Of a stretch of 64,000 nt of DNA, positions 53,191 through 61,931 are shown in pieces. Position 1 is the stretch's first letter; the number at the start of each line of letters is the position of its first letter. The stretch comes from Pseudomonas sp. MIACH (GTDB lineage Bacteria; Pseudomonadota; Gammaproteobacteria; Pseudomonadales; Pseudomonadaceae): the NCBI RefSeq assembly GCF_001269925.1, contig NZ_LHVO01000029.1:27053-91052 (forward strand), in the 5' to 3' direction. Below the pieces are notes generated by a model. It was not told where the DNA came from and did not search any database. It worked only from the letters and a program-made list of their open reading frames with translations. Both the position numbers and the translations under genes were made by a program.

Positions 53191-53259
53191 TCAGTGCGCT
53201 CGAACTGTGGGCCTTTCGACCAGGAATGACGCTGAGAAAAATAGGCGACGATTCTACAC

Positions 53260-53277
53260 AGCTGATGGCTATCAGCT
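53260..53277. promoter_or_regulatory. Inverted repeat between the response regulator and bphO
   Basis: AGCTGAT - GGCT - ATCAGCT, perfect 7-bp arms, about 70 bases upstream of bphO and about 110 after the response-regulator stop. No T tract follows, so it may be an operator or an RNA hairpin. Confidence 0.4.
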
Positions 53278-53387
53278 ATAGGCTGAAGGCGAAAAGGCTG
53301 ACCAGCGGATCAGAAAAGTCACTCCTTGTCTCTCTAGTGACCGCAGCGACTCCACAGAAGTTCGGTAAAAGTGATGTCGTAGCGCTA

Positions 53388-53768
53388 TCAATGCATGGAG
53401 GCACCCTGTTGCGTCAGCGCTGTTTGCACACATTCAAGCAGATGTTCTGTGCTCCACGGTTTAGGCAGAAACCGTACGGTACCGCCCAATTCGGCGGCCA
53501 TCTTGGTGTTGCCAGAGGTCAGAAGCACCGGCACCGACGGCCAACGATGCGCCACCACCCGGCTCAAGTCATAGCCATTGAGCAACCCCGGCATCTGCAC
53601 ATCGCTGACAATCAGGTCCACCGGGTCGTTGCCGCGCTCCAGGTAAATCATCCCTTCATCGGCTGAAGGAAAAGACGTCACAACCGCGCCGAAATCCTCC
53701 AGTACATCCACCATCAACGAACGAATGATCTCGTCGTCTTCTAATACCAAAATCGATGGCTGAGCCAT
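53388..53768 (-). CDS. Single-domain response regulator upstream of bphO-bphP
   Basis: A 126-residue receiver with no output domain. The acidic pair is LEDDE, the phosphoacceptor is Asp56 (LIVSDVQMPG), and Thr/Lys switch residues are in VLLTSGN and FLPKPWS. Same strand and 197 bases before bphO, so it is the likely partner of the BphP kinase, passing the signal by protein contact. There is no separate kinase gene nearby on this strand. Confidence 0.9.
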   Translation of the reverse strand: MAQPSILVLEDDEIIRSLMVDVLEDFGAVVTSFPSADEGMIYLERGNDPVDLIVSDVQMPGLLNGYDLSRVVAHRWPSVPVLLTSGNTKMAAELGGTVRFLPKPWSTEHLLECVQTALTQQGASMH

Positions 53769-53964
53769 GATCCTTACTCCACCATCAGGGTTCAGTTAGG
53801 TTGAGTGGGCATGGCGCGGATAGGTTCGATTGGATGTGGCTCAGGCGATGGGTGGTCGTTCAGAACGTCTAGGTTGCGCATTTGGCGGGTGGTACGGCAC
53901 GATGCCCGGGTTCTGTAAACTGCACCGGCACACTCCCTGAGGCCCTCGCACAAGGTCGTCAACC

Positions 53965-54507
53965 GTGAACGCTCCTGCTCCCCCCTTGATCGACCCGGAC
54001 CTGGGCAACCGCATGATCAAAGTCGACCACGCCGGCGAGCATGGCGCGATCTGTATCTACAGCGGCCAGCTGTTTATGGCGCGGTTGTTCGCCCCCGGCA
54101 TGGTGGGTGAACTCCGTGAATTCCTCGCCCACGAGCGCCGCCACCGCGCGGTGTTCCAGGCCGAGTTGCAACGGCGAGGCTACCGACGCTGCCGCAGCTA
54201 CTGGCTGTGCGGCCTTGGCGGGCTGGTGCTGGGCGTGCTCACCGGGGTGTGCGGGCGCAAGGCTATCGTTGCCACCACCGTGGCCGTGGAAAGCGTGGTG
54301 CTCAGGCACCTGGCTCACCAACTTCAGACGTTACGTGACATAGACCCGCTGGCTGTGGCGGCCATTGCTTCCATCGTCGACGAAGAGCAACACCACCATG
54401 ACCACTCGGCTGCGCAGATCGATGCGCAGGATCCCTGGTTTCGAGCGCTGACGCCGGTGGTGACGGCGTGGACCGAAGCGGTGATCTGGATGGGCATGCG
54501 CTCCTGA
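53965..54507 (+). CDS. Coq7-type demethoxyubiquinone hydroxylase (short, mitochondrial-like form)
   Basis: A 180-residue diiron protein. All six expected ligands can be placed: Glu25 (DHAGEHGA), Glu57 and His60 (HERRH), the Glu in VAVESVV, and Glu/His in DEEQHHHDH. The usual Pseudomonas Coq7 is about 215 residues with an NHTGE motif, so this short DHAGE form closer to alpha-proteobacterial and mitochondrial Coq7 is probably a second copy. Start is GTG 53965 (AAGG upstream). A cytochrome c gene follows after 43 bases. Confidence 0.85.
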   Translation: MNAPAPPLIDPDLGNRMIKVDHAGEHGAICIYSGQLFMARLFAPGMVGELREFLAHERRHRAVFQAELQRRGYRRCRSYWLCGLGGLVLGVLTGVCGRKAIVATTVAVESVVLRHLAHQLQTLRDIDPLAVAAIASIVDEEQHHHDHSAAQIDAQDPWFRALTPVVTAWTEAVIWMGMRS

Positions 54508-54550
54508 CAAGCAGGCATAATCGCCGGCAATACCCCGTGTGGAGTCACCC

Positions 54551-54925
54551 ATGAAGTACGTCTTACTGACCCTCGCCCTGCTCCTCAACACCGCGTCGGC
54601 CTGCGCCGCCGGCGATGCCGAGGCAGGCGGCAAGCTCTTCACCAAGACCTGCGGCGGCTGCCATAGCATTGGCGAAGGCGCGCGCGGGGGCTTTGGCCCG
54701 GAGCTCAACGGCATCATCGGCCGACCCGCCGGCACCACCGCCGACTATCAATATTCGGACGCGATGAAGAACTCCGGGGTGGTCTGGACCCGCGACAAGC
54801 TCGCGGCCTACATCGAAGCGCCAAAAAAGGTGGTGAGTGGTACGCGCATGATTTTCTGGGGCATCAGCGACCCGGAAAAAATCGACAACATCCTGGCGTA
54901 CCTCGAGACGTTCCAACCCAAGTGA
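54551..54925 (+). CDS. Class I cytochrome c, periplasmic
   Basis: A 124-residue protein with signal peptide MKYVLLTLALLLNTASACAA. The haem site is CGGCH near residue 37 and the axial Met is in GTRMIFWG. GPELNGIIGRPAGT and YSDAMKNSGVVWT resemble mitochondrial cytochrome c and bacterial c2. It may share an operon with the coq7 gene. Its stop touches the stop of the convergent sulfatase-fold gene. Confidence 0.92.
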   Translation: MKYVLLTLALLLNTASACAAGDAEAGGKLFTKTCGGCHSIGEGARGGFGPELNGIIGRPAGTTADYQYSDAMKNSGVVWTRDKLAAYIEAPKKVVSGTRMIFWGISDPEKIDNILAYLETFQPK

Positions 54926-56950
54926 TCACTCACGCACATTCCTGAACAGCATCAACCGCGCACTCTCATGCAGCCCACGGGTCAGCGCCTGCAATCGCTG
55001 AAACTCCTCGGGATGTTGTGCGCTCACATCGTCACGCGGGGTGAGCGACGCAAGGTCATGCAGGGTCGGTGAGCTGCCGTCGTGCTGCATCTGCAGCAGG
55101 AAATCCTGGGTCACGCCGCCGATGATCGGGAAGGTGCCTTCGCGCAACACCAGCGGCACCACGCGTTCGCCCTCGGGCGCCGGTTGCTGGATGTCCCGTC
55201 CCATCGCGCCGTTGCGGAACGGTACGCCCGCCATGCCGGCCACGGTGGGCAGCAGGTCAGCCAGGCCCACCGCTTCTTCGATCACCCGAGGCGCAAGGCC
55301 AGGGGCGTGGATCAGCAGCGGCACGTTGTTGCTCTCCAGGCCCAACTGTTCGAAGGCCGGCGCCATGTGCGGGATCTGGCTGATGCGGGTGTTGTGGTCA
55401 CCGAAGAACACAAAAATGCTGTTGTCGTAGTAGCCGCCGGCCTTGGCGATTTCCATCAGCCGGCCGATGTTGTAGTCCAGCAGGCGCACCGCGTTGTACT
55501 GCTCGACACTGCGGGAGCCTACGGCCTGGGCCTGTTCCAGTGTCACGTCGCTGACCTGGAAGCCATCGTTGTGCTTGGGAATGGTGAAGGGGCGATGGTT
55601 GCCGGAGGTTTGCAGGTAGGCGAAGAACGGCTGGTCCTTGGGGAGCGTGCTCAACAGATCGTCAGCTTCCTTGAACAGGTCCAGGTCGGAAATCCCCCAA
55701 ACGTCCACTCGTGGCGATTGCCAGTCGCTCTCCTCGAACAACTGCACATCGTCGATGCTCTGGCGGATCAGTGCATTGATATTCGCCCAGCCGGCGTTGC
55801 CGCCGATCATGTAGAACTTCTGGTAACCCTTGAATGCATTGATCAACGTGTGTTGCCGCGTGATCAACGGGTTGCGCGTGGCGGTCTCCTGGCGGGTGAC
55901 GTCGGGCACGCCGGTGATGCTGGCCCACACAGTTTTCGCGGTGCCGGTGACGGGGACGTAGAAGTGTTTGAAGAACCAGCTTTGCGTCGCCAGTTTGTCC
56001 AGGTTCGGCGTGGGGTTGAGCGGGTTGCCATAGGCGCCGACGGCGCTGGTGCCGAGGGACTCGAGCATCACGAAAATCACATTCGGCGGGCGCTCGCCGG
56101 CCAGTCGATAGGGTTGCACGCCTTGTTCGCGGATGAAGTTCAGGGACTGGGCATCGGGCTGGGTCACGCCCAGGTACTGGGCGACTTGCGGGTAATACGT
56201 GCGGACCTGGGCTTCATCGAATTGCGATTGGCCGACCTTGAGCGTGTCATACAAAAACAGCACCGGGTTCAGGCCCACGGCGGCCAGTTGGCTGTTGCCG
56301 GAAAAGAAGGCATCGCTCCAGCGCAGGGGCACCGGGTTTTCCAGGTTGAGGTGGGCGACACGGCCGAGCAGGGCCAGCAGCACTGCGACAACGCCGATCA
56401 CACTCACCACCGTCAGGGCCGGCTTGCTGATAGCGGTGGGTGTTCGATCCAGGGTCAACCGCTCCAGGCAGACCAACGCCCAGACCCAAAGCGCCACCGC
56501 CGCAAGCCAGCACGCGGTTATCCACAGCACTGGGTAGGTTTCCCACACCATCTGTTGGGAAATCTGTGCGTCTTGCAGGTAACGCAGCACCGTCGCATTG
56601 ATACGCACGCCGAGGTAGGCGTAGTGGCCGAAGTCGATGATGTACACCAGCCCGATCACCGCCAGCGCGATGACCAGATAACCGCGCGCCAGCCAGCGCA
56701 GGGCCGGCAGGGTGGTGAGGTTCCAGCGCGGCAACCACGCCAGCACGGCCAGCGGCAGCAGGATCAACACCGCCAGGCGCAGGTCGAAACGCAGGCCGAT
56801 ACCCAGGGTTTCCAGCAGCGCCGGGGTGTTCAAATCAAGGCCGGAAAAGCCCAGCACAAACACCAGCCGCAACGCAGCCAGCAACACAAACACCAACCCG
56901 ATCGCGCCCACGCCGTAGCGCAGGCGGCGTGATTGCAACGCACTCATCAT
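54926..56950 (-). CDS. LtaS-like sulfatase-fold membrane protein (phosphoglycerol transferase family)
   Basis: A 674-residue protein with about five N-terminal membrane helices (residues 1-185) and a periplasmic alkaline-phosphatase-fold domain. NVIFVMLESLGTSAVG gives the metal-binding Glu, VTGTAKTVWASITG the nucleophile Thr, and FVFFGDHNTRI the metal Asp/His. This is the architecture of lipoteichoic acid synthase and of Gram-negative OpgB-like phosphoglycerol transferases. It is the last gene of the operon; its ATG overlaps the preceding stop (ATGA). Substrate unknown. Confidence 0.87.
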   Translation of the reverse strand: MMSALQSRRLRYGVGAIGLVFVLLAALRLVFVLGFSGLDLNTPALLETLGIGLRFDLRLAVLILLPLAVLAWLPRWNLTTLPALRWLARGYLVIALAVIGLVYIIDFGHYAYLGVRINATVLRYLQDAQISQQMVWETYPVLWITACWLAAVALWVWALVCLERLTLDRTPTAISKPALTVVSVIGVVAVLLALLGRVAHLNLENPVPLRWSDAFFSGNSQLAAVGLNPVLFLYDTLKVGQSQFDEAQVRTYYPQVAQYLGVTQPDAQSLNFIREQGVQPYRLAGERPPNVIFVMLESLGTSAVGAYGNPLNPTPNLDKLATQSWFFKHFYVPVTGTAKTVWASITGVPDVTRQETATRNPLITRQHTLINAFKGYQKFYMIGGNAGWANINALIRQSIDDVQLFEESDWQSPRVDVWGISDLDLFKEADDLLSTLPKDQPFFAYLQTSGNHRPFTIPKHNDGFQVSDVTLEQAQAVGSRSVEQYNAVRLLDYNIGRLMEIAKAGGYYDNSIFVFFGDHNTRISQIPHMAPAFEQLGLESNNVPLLIHAPGLAPRVIEEAVGLADLLPTVAGMAGVPFRNGAMGRDIQQPAPEGERVVPLVLREGTFPIIGGVTQDFLLQMQHDGSSPTLHDLASLTPRDDVSAQHPEEFQRLQALTRGLHESARLMLFRNVRE

Positions 56951-57546
56951 TGACCCCGGTGCCATTTCAAAAGAGGACGCCAGGCGGCGCTGATCAGCAG
57001 CCCCGCGCCGGCGATCAGGCAGTAACCGGTCAGCAACGGATCGACCAGATAGTCCCAATAGTTTTCCGACGCTTTGAGCCGTAACGCAAAAGCCAACGTG
57101 CCTATCGCCAGCATCCACACCGCCAGCGTATTACGCATCCACAGCATCAACAGTGCGGCCGCCGCCACCAGCACGATCATCGGTCGCGGGTTGAAGCCCC
57201 AACGGTACGGGTCGAAGTAGGTCAGGCCCAAGGTGGCCGGGTATAGCACCAGGCTCAGCAGGCCAAACAGCAGCAACGTCTGCACTTGGTGCCGATGAGC
57301 GAGCGGTTGCACTAAGCCCAGGCGGCTGAGCACGACCCACGCCAACAACACCAATGTGCTGATTGCCAAATCGTCGGTAAAGCTGCGCACATACGCCGCC
57401 AGCGGCAGCTCGTTGACCGGGATAAAGCTGACCGCCACCAGCGCCGGCAGCAGCCATGGCCGCCAGGGTGCGGTAAACCTGAGCGTGCTTAACAGCACAA
57501 ACCCCAGCAGCACAAAACTCAAATGGGCCTGCCACACAGAAGCCAT
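56947..57546 (-). CDS. Multi-pass membrane protein of unknown function
   Basis: A 199-residue protein with about six hydrophobic helices (ASVWQAHLSFVLLGFVLLS, PWLLPALVAVSFIP, TLVLLAWVVLS, LLLFGLLSLVLYPA, MIVLVAAAALLMLW and YCLIAGAGLLISAAW). I recognise no family. It overlaps both neighbours by 3-4 bases (TGATG and ATGA), so it is translationally locked between the BNR protein and the LtaS-like protein and is probably part of the same machine. Confidence 0.8.
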   Translation of the reverse strand: MASVWQAHLSFVLLGFVLLSTLRFTAPWRPWLLPALVAVSFIPVNELPLAAYVRSFTDDLAISTLVLLAWVVLSRLGLVQPLAHRHQVQTLLLFGLLSLVLYPATLGLTYFDPYRWGFNPRPMIVLVAAAALLMLWMRNTLAVWMLAIGTLAFALRLKASENYWDYLVDPLLTGYCLIAGAGLLISAAWRPLLKWHRGQ

Positions 57547-58814
57547 CACAGACGCTCCTCCAGCCAGGCTTCGTTGAAGCTGACATGTTTAATAAAGGTG
57601 TTATTCCACGAGTACACCAAGTGGTACATGCCATCCGGGCTGCGGCTGAAGTACGGGTACTCGTATTCGAAATCGCAGCCCCTGGGTTTGCACACGCGGT
57701 AGTCGAGGTTGCTGAGAAAGCGCTGTTCCAGCGGCAGGCGCTTGGCACCGCTGGAGGCGCGGAAGCCTTCGCCGATGATTTCTTTATAGGCCTCGGGGGA
57801 GAAGGGTTGGCCGAGCGGGTCGGGCGACTCATCCAGTTGCACCACGGTGCGCCATTGGCTGAGCTGGGCGTCGGTGCCGTAGAGGCTGAGCTTGAAGCGG
57901 CCATCCTGCAGGTCGTTGAGGGCCACGAGTAGCCCGTCGTCTTGCGTACCCACCGCCGCCAACGATGAGTTGGGGTTGGCCGGTTCCAGCGGGTACGGCT
58001 CGCTCCAGGTTTGCCCGGCGTCTTCGGTACGGCTGGCCAGGACGCGGTGGTGGGTGTCGCCGGCGTAGCGCAACATCGCCACGGCGCGCTTGCCATCCAG
58101 CGGCACGATAGTCGGTTGCAGGGAGTTCTTGCCGCGGCTGATGCGGAATTTGTCGATCACTGCGCCGTCGGCGCTCAAGTACAGGTACTCGGCAAACTTG
58201 CCCATGAACTCGTGGTACACCGGCAGGCCGATGGAGCCGTCGGCGTGGAACACCGGCGCGGCACGCACCAGCGTACTGATGTTGAAAAACGGAGAGGTCA
58301 CCAACTGCCGGGGCGCGGACCAACTGGCGCCGAGGTCATCCGAGACCATCAGGTTGATCGCACTGGTGGCCCAGCCGCCGACCGACACCGAAACATAAAA
58401 CATCCACAGGCGTTTATCCGGCCCCAGGGCGATGACCGGGTTGCCGAGTTTGCGGATATAGCGCTGGGTGCCGTCGCGGGTGCTTTCCCGCGTGGCCAGC
58501 ACCTGCTCGGTGCCCCATTCGCCGCTGCGCGCATCGAAGCGTGCGGTGCGCACCTGCACATCGGCGGCGCCTTCCCGCGAACCGGCAAACCACACGGCCA
58601 TCAAGTCGCCGCCGGGCAGGGCGGTGACGGAGGAAGAGTGCACAAAGTCCGTGAGCTGCGAGGACACAAAACGGCTGGTGTATTGCGGGGCCGCCGCCAC
58701 TTTCGAGGTGTTCGGCGCCACTTGGGCAAAGGGTGCCAGTACATGGGGCGGATGGCTAAGCCACGCGGCCACGAAGACGGCGAGCAGGCTGCAGATCAGT
58801 AAGGCGGAGCGCAT
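57546..58814 (-). CDS. Exported BNR-repeat (sialidase-fold) protein
   Basis: A 422-residue protein with an N-terminal hydrophobic signal or anchor (ALLICSLLAVFVAAWLSHPP). The rest is a six-bladed propeller with Asp boxes SDDLGASWSAP and TEDAGQTWSEP and the propeller strands GGDLMAVWFAGSREGAADVQ and YHLVYSWNNTFIKHVSF. It resembles proteins labelled exo-alpha-sialidase, but I cannot identify the full Arg triad, so a glycan-binding or other glycosidase role is as likely. ATG 58814 is used; ATG 58853 would overlap the upstream gene. Confidence 0.82.
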   Translation of the reverse strand: MRSALLICSLLAVFVAAWLSHPPHVLAPFAQVAPNTSKVAAAPQYTSRFVSSQLTDFVHSSSVTALPGGDLMAVWFAGSREGAADVQVRTARFDARSGEWGTEQVLATRESTRDGTQRYIRKLGNPVIALGPDKRLWMFYVSVSVGGWATSAINLMVSDDLGASWSAPRQLVTSPFFNISTLVRAAPVFHADGSIGLPVYHEFMGKFAEYLYLSADGAVIDKFRISRGKNSLQPTIVPLDGKRAVAMLRYAGDTHHRVLASRTEDAGQTWSEPYPLEPANPNSSLAAVGTQDDGLLVALNDLQDGRFKLSLYGTDAQLSQWRTVVQLDESPDPLGQPFSPEAYKEIIGEGFRASSGAKRLPLEQRFLSNLDYRVCKPRGCDFEYEYPYFSRSPDGMYHLVYSWNNTFIKHVSFNEAWLEERL

Positions 58815-58836
58815 AGAGGACCTGTCGAGAAAAGGA

Positions 58837-59382
58837 TTACTGCGCACGTTCATCCGGCAGGCGCTTCCTGCGACCGGTGAGCATGGATAACGGCAGGTTG
58901 TCCCGCACCTGGATACTTTCAAACACCGCGGCCAGCACATGGATGCACACCAGGCCCAGCAGCACATTCGCGGCGGTCTCGTGGATTTGCAGGGGCCAAT
59001 CGGCGCCCCACAGGGCGTCCACTTCCTGCATCAAAAAGCCGCTGACACCGATGGTCAGCAACGCCAGCAACATCATCAGCATCACCAGCGCACCGATGGG
59101 CGAATGGCCCAGGCGATGTTGCGGGCGGCGGTTGAGCAGCGAGCGCAGATGGGTGTTCAAGCGTTTCGGGGTCGGCCAGAAGTCCGCCCAGCGTGCACTG
59201 CGCGGCCCGATGAATCCCCACACCGTTCGTACCAGCAGCCAGGCCATGGCGTAATAGCCCAGCCAGACATGCCAGTCATCGCCCGCTTCGTTAAAGAAGT
59301 AATTGGCGACAAAGACCCCGGCGATAGACAGATGAAACAGTCTTACCAATGGGTCCCACAGGCGCAGGGATTCGCCTGGCAT
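58837..59382 (-). CDS. Cytochrome b561-family protein
   Basis: A 181-residue four-helix membrane protein. LWDPLVRLFHLSIAGVFVANYFF and WHVWLGYYAMAWLLVRTVWGFIG carry haem His residues, and LQIHETAANVLLGLVCIHVLAAV the others, as in b561/YceJ-type di-haem proteins that accept electrons from the quinol pool. Its start overlaps the PepSY gene stop by one base (TGATG). It pairs with PepSY, a common combination linked to metal or redox stress. Confidence 0.9.
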   Translation of the reverse strand: MPGESLRLWDPLVRLFHLSIAGVFVANYFFNEAGDDWHVWLGYYAMAWLLVRTVWGFIGPRSARWADFWPTPKRLNTHLRSLLNRRPQHRLGHSPIGALVMLMMLLALLTIGVSGFLMQEVDALWGADWPLQIHETAANVLLGLVCIHVLAAVFESIQVRDNLPLSMLTGRRKRLPDERAQ

Positions 59383-59648
59383 CAGCCTTTGATCTCAGTC
59401 TTCACGGCCTTGCCGGTGACCGGGTCGTGGTAGATCTCGACCTTGCGCTTGTCCTTGTCGAAACCGTAGATCTCGTAGCAGTTGCCGTCGGTGACCTTGA
59501 ACTTGCTGATCTCGTAGCCTTCGGCCTTGAGCTTGTCCTGGAAGGCTTTTTCGTCTTGCCATTGTGAGCGTTCGGCGGTGGTGCATTGCGGCCCGGCAAC
59601 GGCCAGGGGGCTGGCGATAATCAGGGACAGCAGGAGAATTTTGCGCAT
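59382..59648 (-). CDS. Small exported PepSY-domain protein
   Basis: An 88-residue protein: signal peptide MRKILLLSLIIASPLAVA, then a PepSY-like domain (FQDKLKAEGYEISKFKVTDG, CYEIYGFDKDKRKVEIYHDP, GKAVKTEIKG). Two Cys (QCTT, NCYE) could be bridged. It is first in a five-gene operon and faces the two-component system across 147 bases containing a tandem regulator box. PepSY proteins beside OmpR-type systems often act as signal inhibitors or metal sensors. Confidence 0.88.
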   Translation of the reverse strand: MRKILLLSLIIASPLAVAGPQCTTAERSQWQDEKAFQDKLKAEGYEISKFKVTDGNCYEIYGFDKDKRKVEIYHDPVTGKAVKTEIKG

Positions 59649-59691
59649 GGAAAAGCTCTCAGCAGATGTGGGAGATTTCACAGTGCAAAAT

Positions 59692-59711
59692 CAACCTTAG
59701 CGCAACCTTAG
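59692..59711. promoter_or_regulatory. Tandem response-regulator box, CAACCTTAG-N2-CAACCTTAG
   Basis: A perfect 9-base direct repeat with an 11-base period (59692-59700 and 59703-59711), so both copies face the same side of the helix. Read as CTTAGC-N5-CTTAGT it resembles PmrA/QseB/BqsR boxes (for example CTTAAG-N5-CTTAAG). It lies in the divergent region, 44 bases before the PepSY start and 84 before the response-regulator start. Confidence 0.75.
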
Positions 59712-59795
59712 TTGGCAACGCGCGGTAACATCTTTGCCGAAATAGCCTCGGCCAGAACCCGGCATGATGCCGCCGATTCCTACAGAGATTTTGCT

Positions 59796-60458
59796 ATGCG
59801 CCTACTCCTTGTCGAAGATGATCGTGCCCTTGGCCAAGGGATTCGCGTGGCATTGGGCGTTGAAGGCTACACCCTGGATTGGCTGCAGGATGGCGTTGCG
59901 GCCCTGCATGCCCTGCGCACGGAAAGCTTCGATCTGTTGCTGCTCGACTTAGGTCTACCGCGCCTTGATGGTCTGGACCTGCTGCAGCAACTGCGTGCCG
60001 AGCAGCACGACTTGCCGGTGCTGATCCTCACCGCCCGCGACGGCACCGCCGAGCGCATCGCCGGTCTGGACGCTGGTGCCGACGACTACCTGGTCAAACC
60101 CTTCGATGTGGAAGAACTCAAGGCCCGCGTGCGCGCCTTGTTGCGCCGCAGCCAGGGCCGCGCGCAACCGATGCTGGAACATGCCGGCGTCAGCCTCGAC
60201 CCGGCTACTCAGCAAGTGCGGTATCTGGATGAAGACATCATCGTCACCCCGATGGAATACCAACTGCTGCACCAACTGATGGTACGCCCCGGCAAGGTGG
60301 TGACCCGCGAGCGCCTGTCCCGCGCGTTGTATGGCTGGCAGGACCGGGTCGAGAGCAACACCTTGGAAGTGTTGATCCACAACCTGCGTAAAAAGTTATC
60401 CACCGAGCTGATCCGCACTGTGCGTGGTGTTGGTTATGTACTGGCGCTTAAACCATGA
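59796..60458 (+). CDS. OmpR-family response regulator (QseB/PmrA-like)
   Basis: A 220-residue regulator: receiver MRLLLVEDDRALGQGI with phosphoacceptor Asp51 (LLLLDLGLPRLDG) and switch Lys in YLVKPFD, followed by a winged-helix domain (VTPMEYQLLHQLMVRPGKVVTRERLS, RVESNTLEVLIHNLRKKL, RTVRGVGYVL). The last bases overlap the kinase start (ATGA). Its most likely target is the divergent five-gene operon via the tandem box at 59692. Confidence 0.93.
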   Translation: MRLLLVEDDRALGQGIRVALGVEGYTLDWLQDGVAALHALRTESFDLLLLDLGLPRLDGLDLLQQLRAEQHDLPVLILTARDGTAERIAGLDAGADDYLVKPFDVEELKARVRALLRRSQGRAQPMLEHAGVSLDPATQQVRYLDEDIIVTPMEYQLLHQLMVRPGKVVTRERLSRALYGWQDRVESNTLEVLIHNLRKKLSTELIRTVRGVGYVLALKP

Positions 60459-61807
60459 CCTCCGTGCGTGCACGCATCCTCATCCCTGTCCTGGTGCTGA
60501 TCCTGTTGGGCGACGCCCTGATCAGCTGGCTGGTGCTGCGTGACAGCCACCACGAAATCGAAGAAGTCTACGACGCCCAACTCGCCCAAAGCGCACGCCT
60601 GCTGCAAGGCGTATTGCGCCAGCGCGACCCTGGCGAAGCCGACTGGGACCGCCTGTATCAGGCCTTCGATCACGCCATGAGCCGTGTCGGCGAAGACGGC
60701 GTCGCCCACCCTTATGAAACTCGGTTGACCTTCCAGGTGTGGCGCAGCGACGGCCAATTACTCGTACGCTCCGCCGAAGCGCCAGTGTTGGCCGCACCGC
60801 CGGCTACCCTCGGCTCCCACGACATCATGGACAACGGCAACGACTGGTGCGCCTTTCTCCTTGCCGACCCGCAGCAAGGCCTGCTGATCTGGGTGGGCGA
60901 GCGCGACGATATTCGTCAGGACGTGATCCAGCGCATCATGCGCCACACCCTCTGGCCCACCTTGATCGGCGTGCCGCTGCTGACGATGTTGATCTGGCTG
61001 GTGATCGGCTGGGGCCTGAAACCCTTGCGTGCCATGGCCCTTTCCATTCGCGGGCGCACCACCGAGACCTTGCAACCGTTGCACCTGAAGCCCCTGCCCA
61101 GTGACCTGGAGCCCATGCAAACTGCGCTCAACCGGCTATTGGTCCAAGTCGATGACCTGCTCGCACGTGAGCGCCGCTTCATCGCCGACGCCGCCCACGA
61201 ACTGCGCACACCCCTGGCGATCCTGCGCATCCATGCGCAAAACGCCCAAAGTGCCGGCACCGAGGCCCAGCGGCGCGAAGCGTTGGACTACCTGGTCAAC
61301 GGCGTCGACCGCGCCACCCGCATCGGCAGCCAACTGCTGACCATGGCGCGCATCGAGCCGCAGTTGAACAACCCCAAGCGCAGCCGCGTACAACTCACCG
61401 AGCTGGTGCGCGAAGAACTCGCCGAACTGACGCCGCTGGCCATGGAGAAAGGCGTGGAGTTGGTGCTGGAAGGGGATGAAGACTGCTGGATCGAAACCGA
61501 ACCGGTGGCGCTGGCCATCGCCCTGCAAAACCTGGTGACCAACGCCCTCAACTTCTCCCCGCCGGGCAGCGAAGTGAAAGTGGTGATTGGCGCCAATTGC
61601 CTGAGCGTCGAAGACCAAGGGCCGGGAATTGATGAGGCGGAAATGGGGCGTTTGTTCGAGCGGTTCTACAGCCGTGGCAATGCCAATGGCGCAGGGCTGG
61701 GGCTGGCGATTGTGGAGATGATCGTGGGCAAGATCGGCAGCCGCTTGGCGTTGCATAACCGAGAGCGGGGCGGGTTGTGCGCGCGGTTGGTGTTTGACGA
61801 GGCCTGA
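60455..61807 (+). CDS. Sensor histidine kinase (QseC/PmrB-like)
   Basis: A 450-residue membrane kinase. TM1 is at about 7-28 and TM2 at about 170-190, enclosing a periplasmic sensor of about 140 residues that begins with the acidic HHEIEEVYDAQ, as in QseC/BqsS. The H-box is FIADAAHELRTPLAILR; N-box NLVTNALNFSPPG; G-boxes EDQGPGIDEAE and GAGLGLAIVEMI. The signal (metal, polyamine or other) cannot be read from the sequence. Confidence 0.93.
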   Translation: MTSVRARILIPVLVLILLGDALISWLVLRDSHHEIEEVYDAQLAQSARLLQGVLRQRDPGEADWDRLYQAFDHAMSRVGEDGVAHPYETRLTFQVWRSDGQLLVRSAEAPVLAAPPATLGSHDIMDNGNDWCAFLLADPQQGLLIWVGERDDIRQDVIQRIMRHTLWPTLIGVPLLTMLIWLVIGWGLKPLRAMALSIRGRTTETLQPLHLKPLPSDLEPMQTALNRLLVQVDDLLARERRFIADAAHELRTPLAILRIHAQNAQSAGTEAQRREALDYLVNGVDRATRIGSQLLTMARIEPQLNNPKRSRVQLTELVREELAELTPLAMEKGVELVLEGDEDCWIETEPVALAIALQNLVTNALNFSPPGSEVKVVIGANCLSVEDQGPGIDEAEMGRLFERFYSRGNANGAGLGLAIVEMIVGKIGSRLALHNRERGGLCARLVFDEA

Positions 61808-61931
61808 GGCGATCAGGGCTCAAATGTGGGAGCTGTCGAGCCCCTGCATCGCGGCCGCTCCACTGCGGAACATCCTGTTTGATCGCGGGTCCAGTCATTA
61901 TCATCTTTCATCTTGATAAGGACATCCTTCC

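Noticed and set aside
55082..56932. 616-residue open frame on the plus strand
   Set aside because: Opposite the LtaS-like gene; Gln/His/Arg-rich translation with no domain.
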